Source: Candidatus Reidiella endopervernicosa
GTDB lineage: Bacteria > Pseudomonadota > Gammaproteobacteria > GCF-013343005
DNA length: 64,000 nt
Assembly (NCBI RefSeq): GCF_013343005.1
Contig: NZ_CP054491.1
Location: 1,151,001 to 1,215,000, forward strand
Direction of reading: 5' to 3'
The position numbers were made by a program, and so were the translations under genes. How positions within the stretch are numbered: position 1 is the stretch's first letter; each line of letters opens with the position of its first letter. The notes beneath the pieces were generated by a model that was given only the letters and a program-made list of their open reading frames with translations, was not told the DNA's origin and did no database searches. Shown here one piece after another: positions 1 to 11,491 of this stretch.

Positions 1-715
1 CCGGGGTGGTGACCGGCTCGCCCTTTTTCCAGCCGTGGCGTTTGAAGTAGGCGGCGACGCTGCCAATAATATCGGCATTGCTCTCCCACAGGTCGCGTTT
101 GCCATCGCCATCGAAGTCGATGGCGTAGTGGCGAAAGCTGCTGGGGATGAACTGCGGGTGACCCATCGCGCCGGCGTAGGAGCCCTTCTTTGAGAGCGGG
201 TCGAAGCCCTCCTCGCGGGCCATAATCAGGTACTGCGCCAGCTCCTTGCGGAAGAATTTGGCCCGCTTCGGGTAGTCGAAGGCGATGGTGGCCAGTGCAT
301 CGGGTACGCGATAGCTGCCGGCATGGCGGCCGTAGCGGGTTTCGACCCCGATGATGGCGGTGATGATCTCAGGTGGCACGCCAAACTCCGCCTCGGCACG
401 CTCGAGCAGCTTTCTGTTCTGATTCCAGTAGTCGACACCCCCCTGGATGCGCGAATCCTGAATGAAGATCTTGCGGTAGTCGCGCCACGGCTTCGCCTCG
501 GCGGGACGGGTGATCGCCTTGATGATTGACTCTTTCAGCTCGATCTGAGCGAAAAGGTTGACCAGCTCGTTGCTCTTGAAGTCGTGTTTGGTGACCATCT
601 CGTCGATGAACTGTTTCACCGCGGTGCGTTTGAGCAGGCTTTGCTGGGCAGCGTGGCTCGGCAGGGCGAGCGAGAGTAGGAGGGTAAACAGGCTAATAAT
701 GGGTAGGTATCGCAT
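1..715 (-). CDS. mltB: lytic murein transglycosylase B family protein (3' end outside window)
   Basis: This is a soluble or membrane-anchored lytic transglycosylase that cleaves peptidoglycan glycan strands in the periplasm. The start at 715 (MRYLPII) gives a hydrophobic signal peptide ending near PSHA. Visible motifs are GVETRYG with the presumed catalytic Glu, then GSYAGAMGHPQFIPSS and FDGDGKRDLW, all typical of the MltB/SltB (GH103) family. No lipobox Cys is evident, so it may be a soluble SltB type rather than the lipoprotein form. The reading frame is open to base 1, so the C-terminus (possible peptidoglycan-binding domain) is not seen. It is the last visible gene of the minus-strand elongasome run, only 23 bp beyond the rodA stop, which fits coupled wall synthesis and turnover. 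Confidence 0.9.
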   Translation of the reverse strand, partial: MRYLPIISLFTLLLSLALPSHAAQQSLLKRTAVKQFIDEMVTKHDFKSNELVNLFAQIELKESIIKAITRPAEAKPWRDYRKIFIQDSRIQGGVDYWNQNRKLLERAEAEFGVPPEIITAIIGVETRYGRHAGSYRVPDALATIAFDYPKRAKFFRKELAQYLIMAREEGFDPLSKKGSYAGAMGHPQFIPSSFRHYAIDFDGDGKRDLWESNADIIGSVAAYFKRHGWKKGEPVTTP

Positions 716-738
716 ACGTCTCTCGTAGGGTTGAGTCG

Positions 739-1872
739 CTATTTTGGTAGCAGCTTTCGGTGTGTATGGACTGACATCAGGATACCGAAAGCGGCCATCA
801 GGGTCACCATTGAGGTGCCGCCGTAGCTGATCAGTGGCAACGGCAGTCCCACCACCGGCAGCAGACCGGTGACCATGCCGGTATTGACGACCACATAGAT
901 AAAGAAGGTGAGGCCGAGGCTGCCGGCCAGCAGCCGGGTGAAGGTGTCCTGTGCCTGGGTGGCAATGTGCATCGTGCGTAGCAGGATCAGCATGTAGAGC
1001 ACCAGCAGGAGGATTACGCCCACTAGACCGAACTCCTCGCTGAGTACCGCAAAGATGAAGTCGGTGGAGCGCTCCGGCAGGAAGTCGAGCTGTGACTGGG
1101 TGCCGTTGAGCCAACCCTTGCCGTAGATTCCGCCCGATCCGATGGCGATCTTCGACTGAATGATGTGGTAGCCGCTGCCGAGTGGGTCCTGCTCGGGATT
1201 GAGAAAGGTGAGTACCCGCTGGCGCTGGTAGGCGTGCATGCCATAGAACCAGAGCGCCATTGAGGCGGGGATCATCAGCACGATTGCGCCAAACATCAGT
1301 CGCCATGGAAGACCGGCGAGAAACAGCACAAAGAAGCCGGAGCAGGCGATCAGCAGTGAGGTGCCGAGATCGGGCTGTTTGGCGATCAGCAGGGTTGGGA
1401 TCAATACGATCAGTGCCGCGATGGTGATGCGTCGAAAGTCGGGGGGGAGCGGCCGTTCACCCAGATACCAGGCGACCATCATCGGCACGGTAATCTTGAG
1501 GATCTCCGAGGGCTGGAACTTGAATAGACCGAGATCGAGCCAGCGTTGTGCGCCTTTGCCGGTATAGCCGAATGCCAGTACCGCAATCAGCAACAAAATT
1601 CCGAAAGTGAACAGCCAGGGGGTCCAGATACGCAGTAGCTGTGGCGGAATCTGGGCGAACAGGTAGAGCACGATAAAGGCGACGCTGAGGCGGGTCACCT
1701 GGCGCACTATGAGATCTCCATTACTACCGCTGGCACTGTAGAGCACCACCATGCCGAGCCCGGCCAATAGCATTAACAGCAGTAGTAGCGGTACATCGAT
1801 ATGCAGGTGGTGGAAGAGCCTGCGCAGGAAGTCTTCACCGCCGGGGCGATTATGTTCGTTGTTGAAGATCAA
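739..1872 (-). CDS. rodA: rod shape-determining peptidoglycan polymerase RodA
   Basis: RodA is the SEDS-family glycosyltransferase that polymerises glycan strands during side-wall elongation with PBP2. The 377-residue protein has about ten hydrophobic membrane segments and the SEDS signatures GWLNGTQSQLDFLPE, RSTDFIFAVLSEEFGLVG and, near the C-terminus, LPLISYGGTSM. Its length matches the family (about 370). The start overlaps the stop of mrdA by 4 bp (ATGA type), so the two are translationally coupled. It belongs to the minus-strand run mreB-mreC-mreD-mrdA-rodA-mltB. Confidence 0.97.
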   Translation of the reverse strand: MIFNNEHNRPGGEDFLRRLFHHLHIDVPLLLLLMLLAGLGMVVLYSASGSNGDLIVRQVTRLSVAFIVLYLFAQIPPQLLRIWTPWLFTFGILLLIAVLAFGYTGKGAQRWLDLGLFKFQPSEILKITVPMMVAWYLGERPLPPDFRRITIAALIVLIPTLLIAKQPDLGTSLLIACSGFFVLFLAGLPWRLMFGAIVLMIPASMALWFYGMHAYQRQRVLTFLNPEQDPLGSGYHIIQSKIAIGSGGIYGKGWLNGTQSQLDFLPERSTDFIFAVLSEEFGLVGVILLLVLYMLILLRTMHIATQAQDTFTRLLAGSLGLTFFIYVVVNTGMVTGLLPVVGLPLPLISYGGTSMVTLMAAFGILMSVHTHRKLLPK

Positions 1873-3713
1873 TTGTCACTCTCCAGCAGGTAGCGATCCA
1901 TCACCGCACGAGCGATGGGTGCGGCAACCGCACCGCCACTACCGCCATTCTCAACGATTACTGCGATGGCAATCTGCGGATCTTCGACCGGGGCGTAGGA
2001 GACAAACAGTGCGTGGTCGCGCAGTTTCTTGGCGATCTTCTCCTCCTCGTACTCCTCCTCCTGCTTGATGCCGAAGACCTGCGCGGTGCCGGTCTTACCG
2101 GCGATCTGGTACTGGGCATCGGTGCCGATGCGCCGCGCGGTGCCGCGTACCCCGTGCACCACGTTGCTCATCGACTCGACGATGAGGTCCCAGTTGTCGT
2201 GTTTTTTGATCGGAATCGGCTTGAGTTTGGTGTGTGGCATGATCTCCTGTCCGTCATCACTATCGAGTCGAGTGACCAGATGGGGCTTGAGGCGCTTGCC
2301 GCCCATCGCCAACCAGGCGGTGGCGGTGGAGAGCTGCAGCGGTGTGGCGGTATTAAAGCCCTGGCCGATACCGACGATCAGTGTCTCACCCGGATACCAG
2401 GGCTGATTACGGGTGGCACGTTTCCACTGGCGTGAAGGGAGCAGGCCACGCGCCTCACCCGGCAGGTCGATACCGGTACGGCTGCCGAGACCGAAGTGAC
2501 CGAGAAACTCATGCAGGCGATCGATGCCGAGGGTGTTGGCCAGATCGTAGAAGTAGACGTCGCACGACTGCACGATCGAGTCCTCCAGATCGACCGCACC
2601 ATGACCGCGTTTTTTCCAGTCGCGATATTTGTGCTCGTGATCGGGCAGCTGGTAGTAACCGGGACAGAAGGTCTTCTGCCTCGGATTAGCAATGCCGTAC
2701 TCCAGCCCGGCGAGTCCAACCAGCGGCTTGATGGTAGAGCCGGGCGGGTACTGGCCACGGATGGCACGGTTAAAGAGTGGTTGCGCGGCGTCATCGCTCA
2801 ACAGGCGATAATCTGCGGTGCTGATGCCGTTAACAAACAGGTTGGGATCGAAGTCGGGACGACTGACCATCGCCAGCACCTCGCCGTTGCGAGGGTCGAT
2901 GGCGACCAGTGCACCCTGTTCATCACCGAAGGCGACCTCAGCGGTGCGCTGCAGTCGGGTGTCGATCGAGAGGTGGATGTCCTTGCCCGGTACTGGTGGT
3001 GAGCTGGAGAGGGTGCGTAGGGTGCGTCCCTGTGCGTTGACCTCAACCTGGCGCACGCCGACGCCACCGTGCAGCTGATCTTCGTAACTCTTCTCGATGC
3101 CGATCTTGCCGATATGCGAGGTGCCGCTGTAGTCGCTGGGATCGATGCTGCGTAGCTCGCGTTCATTGATGCGTCCTACATAACCGACGATGTGAGCGGT
3201 CTGTGCGCCGAGCGGATAGTGGCGGTTGAGGTGGGCGACGATCGCCACCCCGGGCAGGCTGTGCAGTTCAACCGAGAGGCGAGATAGCTCCTCTTCATTG
3301 AGACGAAAACGTAGCGGTATCCCCTCGAAGCGGCGGCGGTTGTTGTAGAGCGAGCGGAAACGCTTGATATCGTTCTCGCTGAGGGTGATCAGCTGCTGTA
3401 GTTTAGCCAGTGTGGCATCGATATCTTCAATCTGCTCGCGGGTGATCTCGAGTCGAAATGAGGGCTGGTTCTCCGCCAGTACCACGCCGTTGCGGTCGTA
3501 GATCAGGCCGCGTGTCGGCGGGATTGCGGTGATGCGTACGCGGTTACCTTCAGAGAGGGTGGTGTAGTGGGGGTAGTCGTAGATCTGCAGGTTAACCATC
3601 TGACCGACCAGTACTGCCAGCAGCAGCACCATCACTACCAGTGCAACGACCACACGGTCGACAAACATGCGGTTTTCGCGCAGATGATCCTTGAGTGTGT
3701 TTCTACGAACCAT
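1869..3713 (-). CDS. mrdA: penicillin-binding protein 2 (elongation transpeptidase)
   Basis: PBP2 cross-links peptidoglycan in the elongasome together with RodA. The 614-residue protein has one N-terminal transmembrane anchor (about residues 20-42), a pedestal/dimerisation domain, and a transpeptidase domain. The three active-site motifs are visible: STIK inside YPPGSTIKPL, the SCD motif in QSCDVYFYDLA, and KTGTAQ near the C-terminus. The length is usual for MrdA. It overlaps rodA by 4 bp and lies 35 bp after mreD, consistent with one transcript from the mreB side. Confidence 0.97.
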   Translation of the reverse strand: MVRRNTLKDHLRENRMFVDRVVVALVVMVLLLAVLVGQMVNLQIYDYPHYTTLSEGNRVRITAIPPTRGLIYDRNGVVLAENQPSFRLEITREQIEDIDATLAKLQQLITLSENDIKRFRSLYNNRRRFEGIPLRFRLNEEELSRLSVELHSLPGVAIVAHLNRHYPLGAQTAHIVGYVGRINERELRSIDPSDYSGTSHIGKIGIEKSYEDQLHGGVGVRQVEVNAQGRTLRTLSSSPPVPGKDIHLSIDTRLQRTAEVAFGDEQGALVAIDPRNGEVLAMVSRPDFDPNLFVNGISTADYRLLSDDAAQPLFNRAIRGQYPPGSTIKPLVGLAGLEYGIANPRQKTFCPGYYQLPDHEHKYRDWKKRGHGAVDLEDSIVQSCDVYFYDLANTLGIDRLHEFLGHFGLGSRTGIDLPGEARGLLPSRQWKRATRNQPWYPGETLIVGIGQGFNTATPLQLSTATAWLAMGGKRLKPHLVTRLDSDDGQEIMPHTKLKPIPIKKHDNWDLIVESMSNVVHGVRGTARRIGTDAQYQIAGKTGTAQVFGIKQEEEYEEEKIAKKLRDHALFVSYAPVEDPQIAIAVIVENGGSGGAVAAPIARAVMDRYLLESDN

Positions 3714-3748
3714 GGGACTACGGCTTCTCTTTCGCTGTCACGGGCTGA

Positions 3749-4237
3749 TCAGCTAACTCTGAAGTGACGGCGCAGGCCACGCAGGGCGACAAACAGCAGC
3801 GGCCAGAGCAGCATGCCGATCAGCGAGGGGAGCCAGTAGTACCAGTCGCTGCCAGGGTTGCCGAGTACACCGTTGATCCACAGCATGACCAGCTGGTTGA
3901 GCGCTAGCAGCGGTAAAAGACTGAGTGCCTGCTGCCAGAGCGGGAAGACACGGACGCGCCGGTGCAGTTTGAGCATCAGATAGATGATGATCGCCAGACC
4001 AAAGCCGTGCAGTCCCAGCAGTGAACCCTTGAGTACATCGAGGGTGAGACCCATGAACCAGGCGATACCGACACCGACGCGGTGTGGCAGTGCCATGCTC
4101 CAGTAGATGAGGATCAACAACACCCACTCGGGACGACTCCCCTCGGCCCAGCTAGGGATCGGGATGATTGTCAGCACCAGTGCCGAGAGCAGCGTCAGCA
4201 GAATGATCCAGCCGCCATGACGTTTGTTAGTCGTCAT
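3749..4237 (-). CDS. mreD: rod shape-determining protein MreD
   Basis: MreD is a small inner-membrane protein of the elongasome that partners MreC. The 162 residues form about five hydrophobic segments with few polar loops; a PEWVLL..YWSMALPHRVG stretch after the first helix is typical of MreD. It overlaps mreC by 4 bp and is followed by mrdA after 35 bp. The family is poorly conserved in sequence, so the assignment rests mainly on length, hydrophobicity and position between mreC and mrdA. Confidence 0.93.
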   Translation of the reverse strand: MTTNKRHGGWIILLTLLSALVLTIIPIPSWAEGSRPEWVLLILIYWSMALPHRVGVGIAWFMGLTLDVLKGSLLGLHGFGLAIIIYLMLKLHRRVRVFPLWQQALSLLPLLALNQLVMLWINGVLGNPGSDWYYWLPSLIGMLLWPLLFVALRGLRRHFRVS

Positions 4238-5082
4238 GAGGACTCTTCATCGTCAAAGGCGGTGATCGCCGGCCAGACCAGCAGAAGTTCACGACTGCTG
4301 TTGATCTGCGCCGCCGGCTCTGCGGTGATATCGGCAAAGGGTTGGCCCGGATCGAGACGGACCTCGGTAACGCGCGCCACCGGATAGCCGGCCGGGAAGC
4401 GACCGCCGAGTCCGGAGGTGACCAGCAGGTCGCCGACACGAATGTCGGCGTTGTTGGGCAGATGTTGCAGCTCGAGACGACCGACGATGCCGGTGCCCAT
4501 AATCAGTGAGCGCAGCCCGTTTCGGTTGATCTGCACCGGCAGGGCGTGGCTCGGGTCGGTAATCAGAATCGCATTGGCGCTAAAGGGAGAGACGTGGATC
4601 ACCTGCCCCATCACCCCCTCGGCATCGAGGATCGGCTGACCAACGTGCACGTTGTGCATGCTGCCCTTGTTAAGGGTGACCTGATGTTTGTAGGGATCGA
4701 GATCGACACCGAGCAGCTCGGCAATCAATACATTGTCACCGATCTCACGTGCCGAGTTGAGTAGCTTGCGCAGGCGCCGGTTCTCGCTCTCCAGTGCCGC
4801 CAGCTTTTGTAGTTTGGCCGCCTGCAGTAGTTGTTTATCACGTAGCTCACTGTTCTCGACCAGTAGCATGGCGCGGTTGGATAGTGCGTCACTGACCCAG
4901 CGACCGGCTGAGACAGGCAGCTCGATTACGTACTGGATGGGTAGTAACAGCGTGGCAACGCCGGCGCGCGCAGACTCGAGGTAGCTGAGACGGTGGTCGA
5001 CCGTCATCAGTACTACCGAGCTGAGGAGCAGAATTGCCAGACGAAGGGTGAGAAAAGGACCCTGTGTGAATATTGTTTTAAT
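4234..5082 (-). CDS. mreC: rod shape-determining protein MreC, apparent ATT start codon
   Basis: MreC is a periplasmic bitopic protein that links MreB to PBP2. The nearest in-frame ATG (5007) would delete the transmembrane anchor, which is encoded just upstream (LRLAILLLSSVVLM). Reading back in frame, the only start-like codons before a TAG stop are ATT (5082-5080) and ATA. The ATT gives IKTIFTQGPFLTLR, which lines up with the conserved MreC N-terminus MKPIFSRGPSLQIR of E. coli, and a GGGAAG ribosome-binding site lies about 6 bases before it. From ATT the protein is 282 aa: anchor, coiled coil (about residues 65-100), then the beta domain. The ATT start is an inference from alignment and reading frame. 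Confidence 0.9.
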   Translation of the reverse strand: MKTIFTQGPFLTLRLAILLLSSVVLMTVDHRLSYLESARAGVATLLLPIQYVIELPVSAGRWVSDALSNRAMLLVENSELRDKQLLQAAKLQKLAALESENRRLRKLLNSAREIGDNVLIAELLGVDLDPYKHQVTLNKGSMHNVHVGQPILDAEGVMGQVIHVSPFSANAILITDPSHALPVQINRNGLRSLIMGTGIVGRLELQHLPNNADIRVGDLLVTSGLGGRFPAGYPVARVTEVRLDPGQPFADITAEPAAQINSSRELLLVWPAITAFDDEESS

Positions 5083-5110
5083 TGAGCTTCCCTACGAGAT
5101 CACCGCTCGA

Positions 5111-6291
<1,181 letters not shown>

Positions 6292-6579
6292 ATGTCCCTC
6301 GATGCGTCGGAAGTGAAAAAGATCGCCCATTTGGCCCGTCTCGCCATTAGCGAGGAGGATGTGCCCGAATATGCGCGGAATCTTTCCGATATTCTCAACC
6401 TGGTTGAGCAGATGAATGCGGTCGATACCAGCGGTGTGACCCCGATGGCCCATCCGCTCGATATGAATCAGCGGCTGCGCCCCGATGCGGTCTCCGAAGA
6501 GAACCAGCGTGAACACCTGCAGGCACACGCCCCGGCCACCGAGGCGGGTCTGTTTCTGGTCCCCAAGGTTATTGAGTGA
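6292..6579 (+). CDS. gatC: aspartyl/glutamyl-tRNA amidotransferase subunit C
   Basis: GatC is the small subunit that stabilises the GatA-GatB complex, which converts misacylated Glu-tRNA(Gln) or Asp-tRNA(Asn) to the amidated form. The 95-residue protein shows the family pattern VKKIAHLARLAISEED at the N-terminus and TSGVTPMAHP in the middle. It is the first gene of gatC-gatA-gatB and starts 134 bp from the divergent mreB. Its presence means this organism probably uses indirect tRNA amidation for at least one of Gln or Asn. Confidence 0.95.
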   Translation: MSLDASEVKKIAHLARLAISEEDVPEYARNLSDILNLVEQMNAVDTSGVTPMAHPLDMNQRLRPDAVSEENQREHLQAHAPATEAGLFLVPKVIE

Positions 6580-6656
6580 GTCGATACCGTTACGGTTGAT
6601 CCGAACCGGCACCGGTCCGTACCCCACATCCCAGATCAAACTAGGTCGAAATCTCT

Positions 6657-8110
6657 ATGTATAACAAGACGATTGCCGAGCTCTCGGCGGCCCTCAAGGG
6701 CGGCGAGTTCTCCAGCGAAGAGCTCACGCGCAGCTACCTCGAACGTATTGAGCGGCTCGATGGTGAGCTCAACAGCTTTATCACTGTCACCGCCGAGCAG
6801 GCGCTGGCGCAGGCGCGCGAGGCCGATGTCCGCATTAAGGCAGGTGAGGCGGGTCCACTGACCGGTATCCCGCTGGCGCAGAAGGATATTTTCTGTACCG
6901 ATGGGGTGAAGACCTCTTGCGGTTCGAAGATGCTTGACCCCTTTATCGCCCCCTACAACGCTACCGTGATCGAGCGTTTCAACGCCGCCGGCGCGGTGAT
7001 GGTCGGTAAGACCAATATGGATGAGTTCGCGATGGGCTCTTCGAATGAGACCAGCTTCTACGGTGCGGTGCAAAATCCCTGGGATCGCAAACGTGTACCG
7101 GGCGGCTCCTCGGGTGGTTCGGCAGCGGCAGTGGCGGCGCGTCTGGTGCCGGGTGCCACGGGCACCGATACCGGTGGCTCGATCCGTCAGCCCGCAGCGC
7201 TGACCGGTATTACTGGCCTGAAGCCGACCTACGGACGTGTCTCGCGCTACGGCATGATCGCCTTCGCCTCGAGTCTCGATCAGGCCGGGCCGATGGCGCA
7301 GACTGCGGAGGATTGCGCGCTGATGCTCAATACGATGGCCGGTTTCGATCGTCGCGACTCGACCAGCGTTGAGCGTGATGTGCCCGACTACAGCGCCAAC
7401 CTCAATGACGATATTAAGGGGCTGAAGATCGGTCTGCCGAAGGAGTATTTCGGTGAGGGGCTTGATCCCGAAGTAGCCAAGGCGGTTGAGTCAGCCATCG
7501 AACAGTACAAGGCGCTGGGTGCCGAGGTGGTGGATATATCACTGCCCAATACCCATCTCGCTGTGCCGACCTACTATGTGGTCGCCCCCGCTGAGTGCTC
7601 CTCCAACCTCTCGCGTATGGACGGGGTGCGTTTCGGTTACCGCTGTGAGGATCCGAAGGATCTCGAAGATCTCTACAAACGTTCTCGTGGAGAGGGCTTC
7701 GGTGCCGAGGTGAAGCGCCGCATCATGGTTGGCGCCTACGCCCTCTCGGCCGGCTATTACGACGCCTACTATCTGAAGGCGCAGCAGCTGCGTCAGCTGA
7801 TCTCCGATGACTTCAAGCAGGCCTTTGAACAGGTCGATGTGATCATGGGCCCGACCGCACCGACCACCGCCTTTAACATTGGCGAGAAGGCGGACGATCC
7901 GGTCTCGATGTACCTCTCCGATATCTACACCATTGCGGTTAACCTCGCCGGTCTGCCCGGTATGTCGCTACCTGCCGGTCTGGCCAATGGTCTGCCGGTC
8001 GGGCTGCAGGTAATTGGAAACTACTTCGATGAGTCGCGACTGCTGAATGTAGCGCACCGCTTCCAGCAGGCGACCGAGTGGCATAAACAGGCTCCGGAGG
8101 GGATCGAATA

Positions 8111-8111
<1 letters not shown>
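6657..8111 (+). CDS. gatA: aspartyl/glutamyl-tRNA amidotransferase subunit A
   Basis: GatA is the glutaminase subunit that releases ammonia for tRNA amidation. The 484-residue protein carries the amidase signature: Lys in PLAQKDIF, the Ser-rich loop [14 protein letters not shown] and the cis-Ser/Ser nucleophile segment [13 protein letters not shown], giving the Ser-cisSer-Lys triad. The length is typical. Its stop codon overlaps the gatB ATG by one base (TAATG), so the two are coupled. Confidence 0.98.
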
Positions 8112-9559
<1,448 letters not shown>

Positions 9560-9574
9560 TTTCCCTCTCATTTT

Positions 9575-9598
9575 GTGGCGGGTCGTCCGGCCCGCCAC
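9575..9598 (+). terminator. GC-rich hairpin between gatB and hslO
   Basis: An 8-bp perfect stem GTGGCGGG / CCCGCCAC encloses an 8-base loop, 15 bases after the gatB stop. There is no T-tract after it, so it may only slow the polymerase or protect the gatCAB mRNA 3' end. Confidence 0.45.
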
Positions 9599-9619
9599 GC
9601 TACTACCTGAACTATTCGC

Positions 9620-10492
9620 ATGAAAGATATCCTGCAACGATTCCTGTTTGAAAACGCACCGATTCGCGGTGAGCTGGTCCATCTTGATGAGACCTGGAAG
9701 GCGGTGCTTGCACGCCACGAATATCCCGCGCCGGTTCGCAGTCTGCTCGGCGAGATGATGGCGGCCAGTGCGCTGCTCTCGGCAACCCTGAAATACGACG
9801 GTTCGATTACCCTGCAGGTACAGGGTGATGGGCCGATCTCGCTTATAGTCGTCGAGGCGACCAGCGATAAGACGCTACGAGGCATGGCGCAGTGGCAGGG
9901 TGAGGTGGCCGAGGGTGATCTACAGGGTCGTGTCGGTAGTGGTCGACTGATTATCACCATCGATCCCGGTGCTGGCAGTGAACGCTATCAGGGTGTGGTC
10001 GAGCTGCAGGGTGCATCACTGGCCGATGCACTTGATGACTATCTAGAACGTTCCGAGCAGCTGCCGACTCGCATGTGGCTGGCGGCCGATGGTGAGCAGG
10101 CGGCGGGCATGTTGTTGCAACGCCTTCCGGAGCGCGAGAGTGAGGATAAGGATGCCTGGGATCGTGTCTGTCATCTCGGTGCGACATTGAGTAGTGAGGA
10201 GCTGTTAACGCTACCCGCCGAGCAGATTATCCATCGCCTCTTTCATGAGGAGGATCTACGTCTGTTCGATAAGGAGGGGGTTAGCTTCTCCTGCGCCTGC
10301 TCACGTGATCGCGTGGCGAAGATGTTGCGTACCCTGGGGAGCGAGGAAGTTCACTCAATCCTCGAGGAGGAGCCAGGGATTACGGTTGATTGTGAGTTCT
10401 GTCGTCAGCGCTACAGCTTCGATAGTGTCGATGTTGAGCAGATTTTTGCCGCCAGCGAGGCTTCACCCGAGGTGTCGACAACACGCCATTAG
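9620..10492 (+). CDS. hslO: redox-regulated holdase chaperone Hsp33
   Basis: Hsp33 is a cytoplasmic chaperone activated by oxidation of a zinc-binding cysteine centre. The 290-residue protein shows the zinc motif at the C-terminus: CAC (in FSCACSRDRV) and CEFC (in VDCEFCRQRY), i.e. CxC plus CxxC, about residues 232-265. The N-terminal domain has the conserved RGELVHLDETW and the middle GMLLQRLPERE segment. It lies 60 bp after gatB; a hairpin separates them, so it may have its own promoter. Confidence 0.96.
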   Translation: MKDILQRFLFENAPIRGELVHLDETWKAVLARHEYPAPVRSLLGEMMAASALLSATLKYDGSITLQVQGDGPISLIVVEATSDKTLRGMAQWQGEVAEGDLQGRVGSGRLIITIDPGAGSERYQGVVELQGASLADALDDYLERSEQLPTRMWLAADGEQAAGMLLQRLPERESEDKDAWDRVCHLGATLSSEELLTLPAEQIIHRLFHEEDLRLFDKEGVSFSCACSRDRVAKMLRTLGSEEVHSILEEEPGITVDCEFCRQRYSFDSVDVEQIFAASEASPEVSTTRH

Positions 10493-10542
10493 GCGCTGTC
10501 TCGGTTCATCTACGGAGTGTGATGTTGCTGCAGACTGTTTGC

Positions 10543-10560
10543 CCGCCCCGGTTGGGGCGG
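10543..10560. terminator. GC hairpin between hslO and the convergent small gene
   Basis: CCGCCCC / GGGGCGG, a 7-bp stem with loop GGTT, sits between the convergent hslO and small minus-strand gene. The T-tract is weak on either strand, so this is a possible bidirectional or factor-assisted terminator. Confidence 0.4.
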
Positions 10561-10575
10561 TGCAGTTAATGGTCG

Positions 10576-10805
10576 TTATTTTCTATTGATGACCGCGCGA
10601 ATATCGCTGAGTTGTTGTTCGGCCTCTTCGAGACGATCACACAGCTCGGCCATCAGGGTGGGGCCGTTTGCGTAGGCACGTGCAAAGCCGATCTTGAAGC
10701 CCAGATTTGCAATCGACTTTGCCATCTCCTCGAGCTCTTGATCTTCAATGCGACCGCCTTTACCGGCGATTACCTTGCGTGTCTTTTGATTAGTTCCGCA
10801 CTCAT
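10576..10805 (-). pseudogene. small gene of unknown function, frameshifted near its start
   Basis: The ATG at 10805 has an excellent ribosome-binding site (AAGGAGG, 5 bases upstream), but that frame stops after 11 residues (MSAELIKRHAR). A second frame, one base off, runs without interruption to the stop at 10576 and encodes about 65 residues including TRKVIAGKGGR, LEEMAKSIANLGFKIGF and a Glu/Asp-rich C-terminus ending RAVINRK. That frame has no ATG, GTG or TTG upstream, so a one-base indel between codons 4 and 11 is the simplest reading. I do not recognise the family. The predicted product is a small helical soluble protein. Confidence 0.5.
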
Positions 10806-10972
10806 CCTGCCTCCTTAATAATTGTTATATCGATCGTTACGATCTTAATGACTTTGTAGCACTCTCAGCAGAAAAAATATAGAGGCCAGAGGACGACTCC
10901 ACGCTATATAAGTAGTGGTTAATAGGTTTGTGGGTTCGCAGCTTAGATGCAGTGGCAAGTGGCTGAAAAATG

Positions 10973-11380
10973 TTAAACCGATTCTAATGCGACGGCTTCA
11001 ACGCTGTTGTCGCCGAGGCGGTAACCACGCATCTCAAGCACACCCTTGGTGTTGAGAGAGATGATCAGGTAGAGCGCATCGGGGTAGGCGGCCTGCTGCA
11101 GATCGGTAACCGAGGGTTCGGCCGGTGCATGTGGGTGGGAGTGGTAGATGGCAAACAGCTCGCGTCCCGACTCACGCATGCTACGCATCGCCTCAATCAT
11201 CTGCTGTGGGTCCATGCTGAAGAGCCGTCCCGGCTCATCGGCAATATTATTGATCGGATAGAGCTGGTCGGCTCTGCCATCGGTGGCATCGATCAGTCCG
11301 CACACCTCCGTCTCCGGGTTGCTCTGGGCGTGGTGCAGGATTTGATTGATCAACGTTCTTGAGAGTGGTGTCTGATTCAT
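10973..11380 (-). CDS. JAB1/MPN (JAMM) metallopeptidase, M67 family
   Basis: This 135-residue protein is a stand-alone JAMM domain, a zinc isopeptidase fold that in bacteria cleaves C-terminal extensions from ubiquitin-like sulfur carriers. All catalytic positions are present: Glu25 (ETEVCGLI), His80 and His82 in YHSHPHAP, Ser90 and Asp93 (EPSVTDLQQA). The start at 11380 gives MNQTPLSRTLI. A moeB/thiF-type gene lies nearby on the same strand (12296-13042), the classic partner of bacterial JAMM peptidases in sulfur-carrier pathways. No ThiS/MoaD-like carrier gene is visible in the window, so the substrate is unknown. Confidence 0.88.
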   Translation of the reverse strand: MNQTPLSRTLINQILHHAQSNPETEVCGLIDATDGRADQLYPINNIADEPGRLFSMDPQQMIEAMRSMRESGRELFAIYHSHPHAPAEPSVTDLQQAAYPDALYLIISLNTKGVLEMRGYRLGDNSVEAVALESV

Positions 11381-11491
11381 TGTGGCATTTTAACCGGTGT
11401 TGGGATGTTTCGCTTCTACAAACTTGGCGGCTGTTACAGTAGCATCGCGTTCTGACGAGGATCGGGTATTACGACTGGAGGGTGGTGCGCG

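Noticed and set aside
2013..2435. Plus-strand frames inside mrdA
   Set aside because: They lie antisense to a clearly conserved gene and have no start signals.
10795..10805. Programmed -1 frameshift in the small gene at 10576-10805
   Set aside because: No slippery heptamer or downstream stimulatory stem was seen; an indel is simpler.
10612..10818. Plus-strand 68-aa frame opposite the small frameshifted gene
   Set aside because: No ribosome-binding site, and the opposite strand has the better codon pattern and Shine-Dalgarno.
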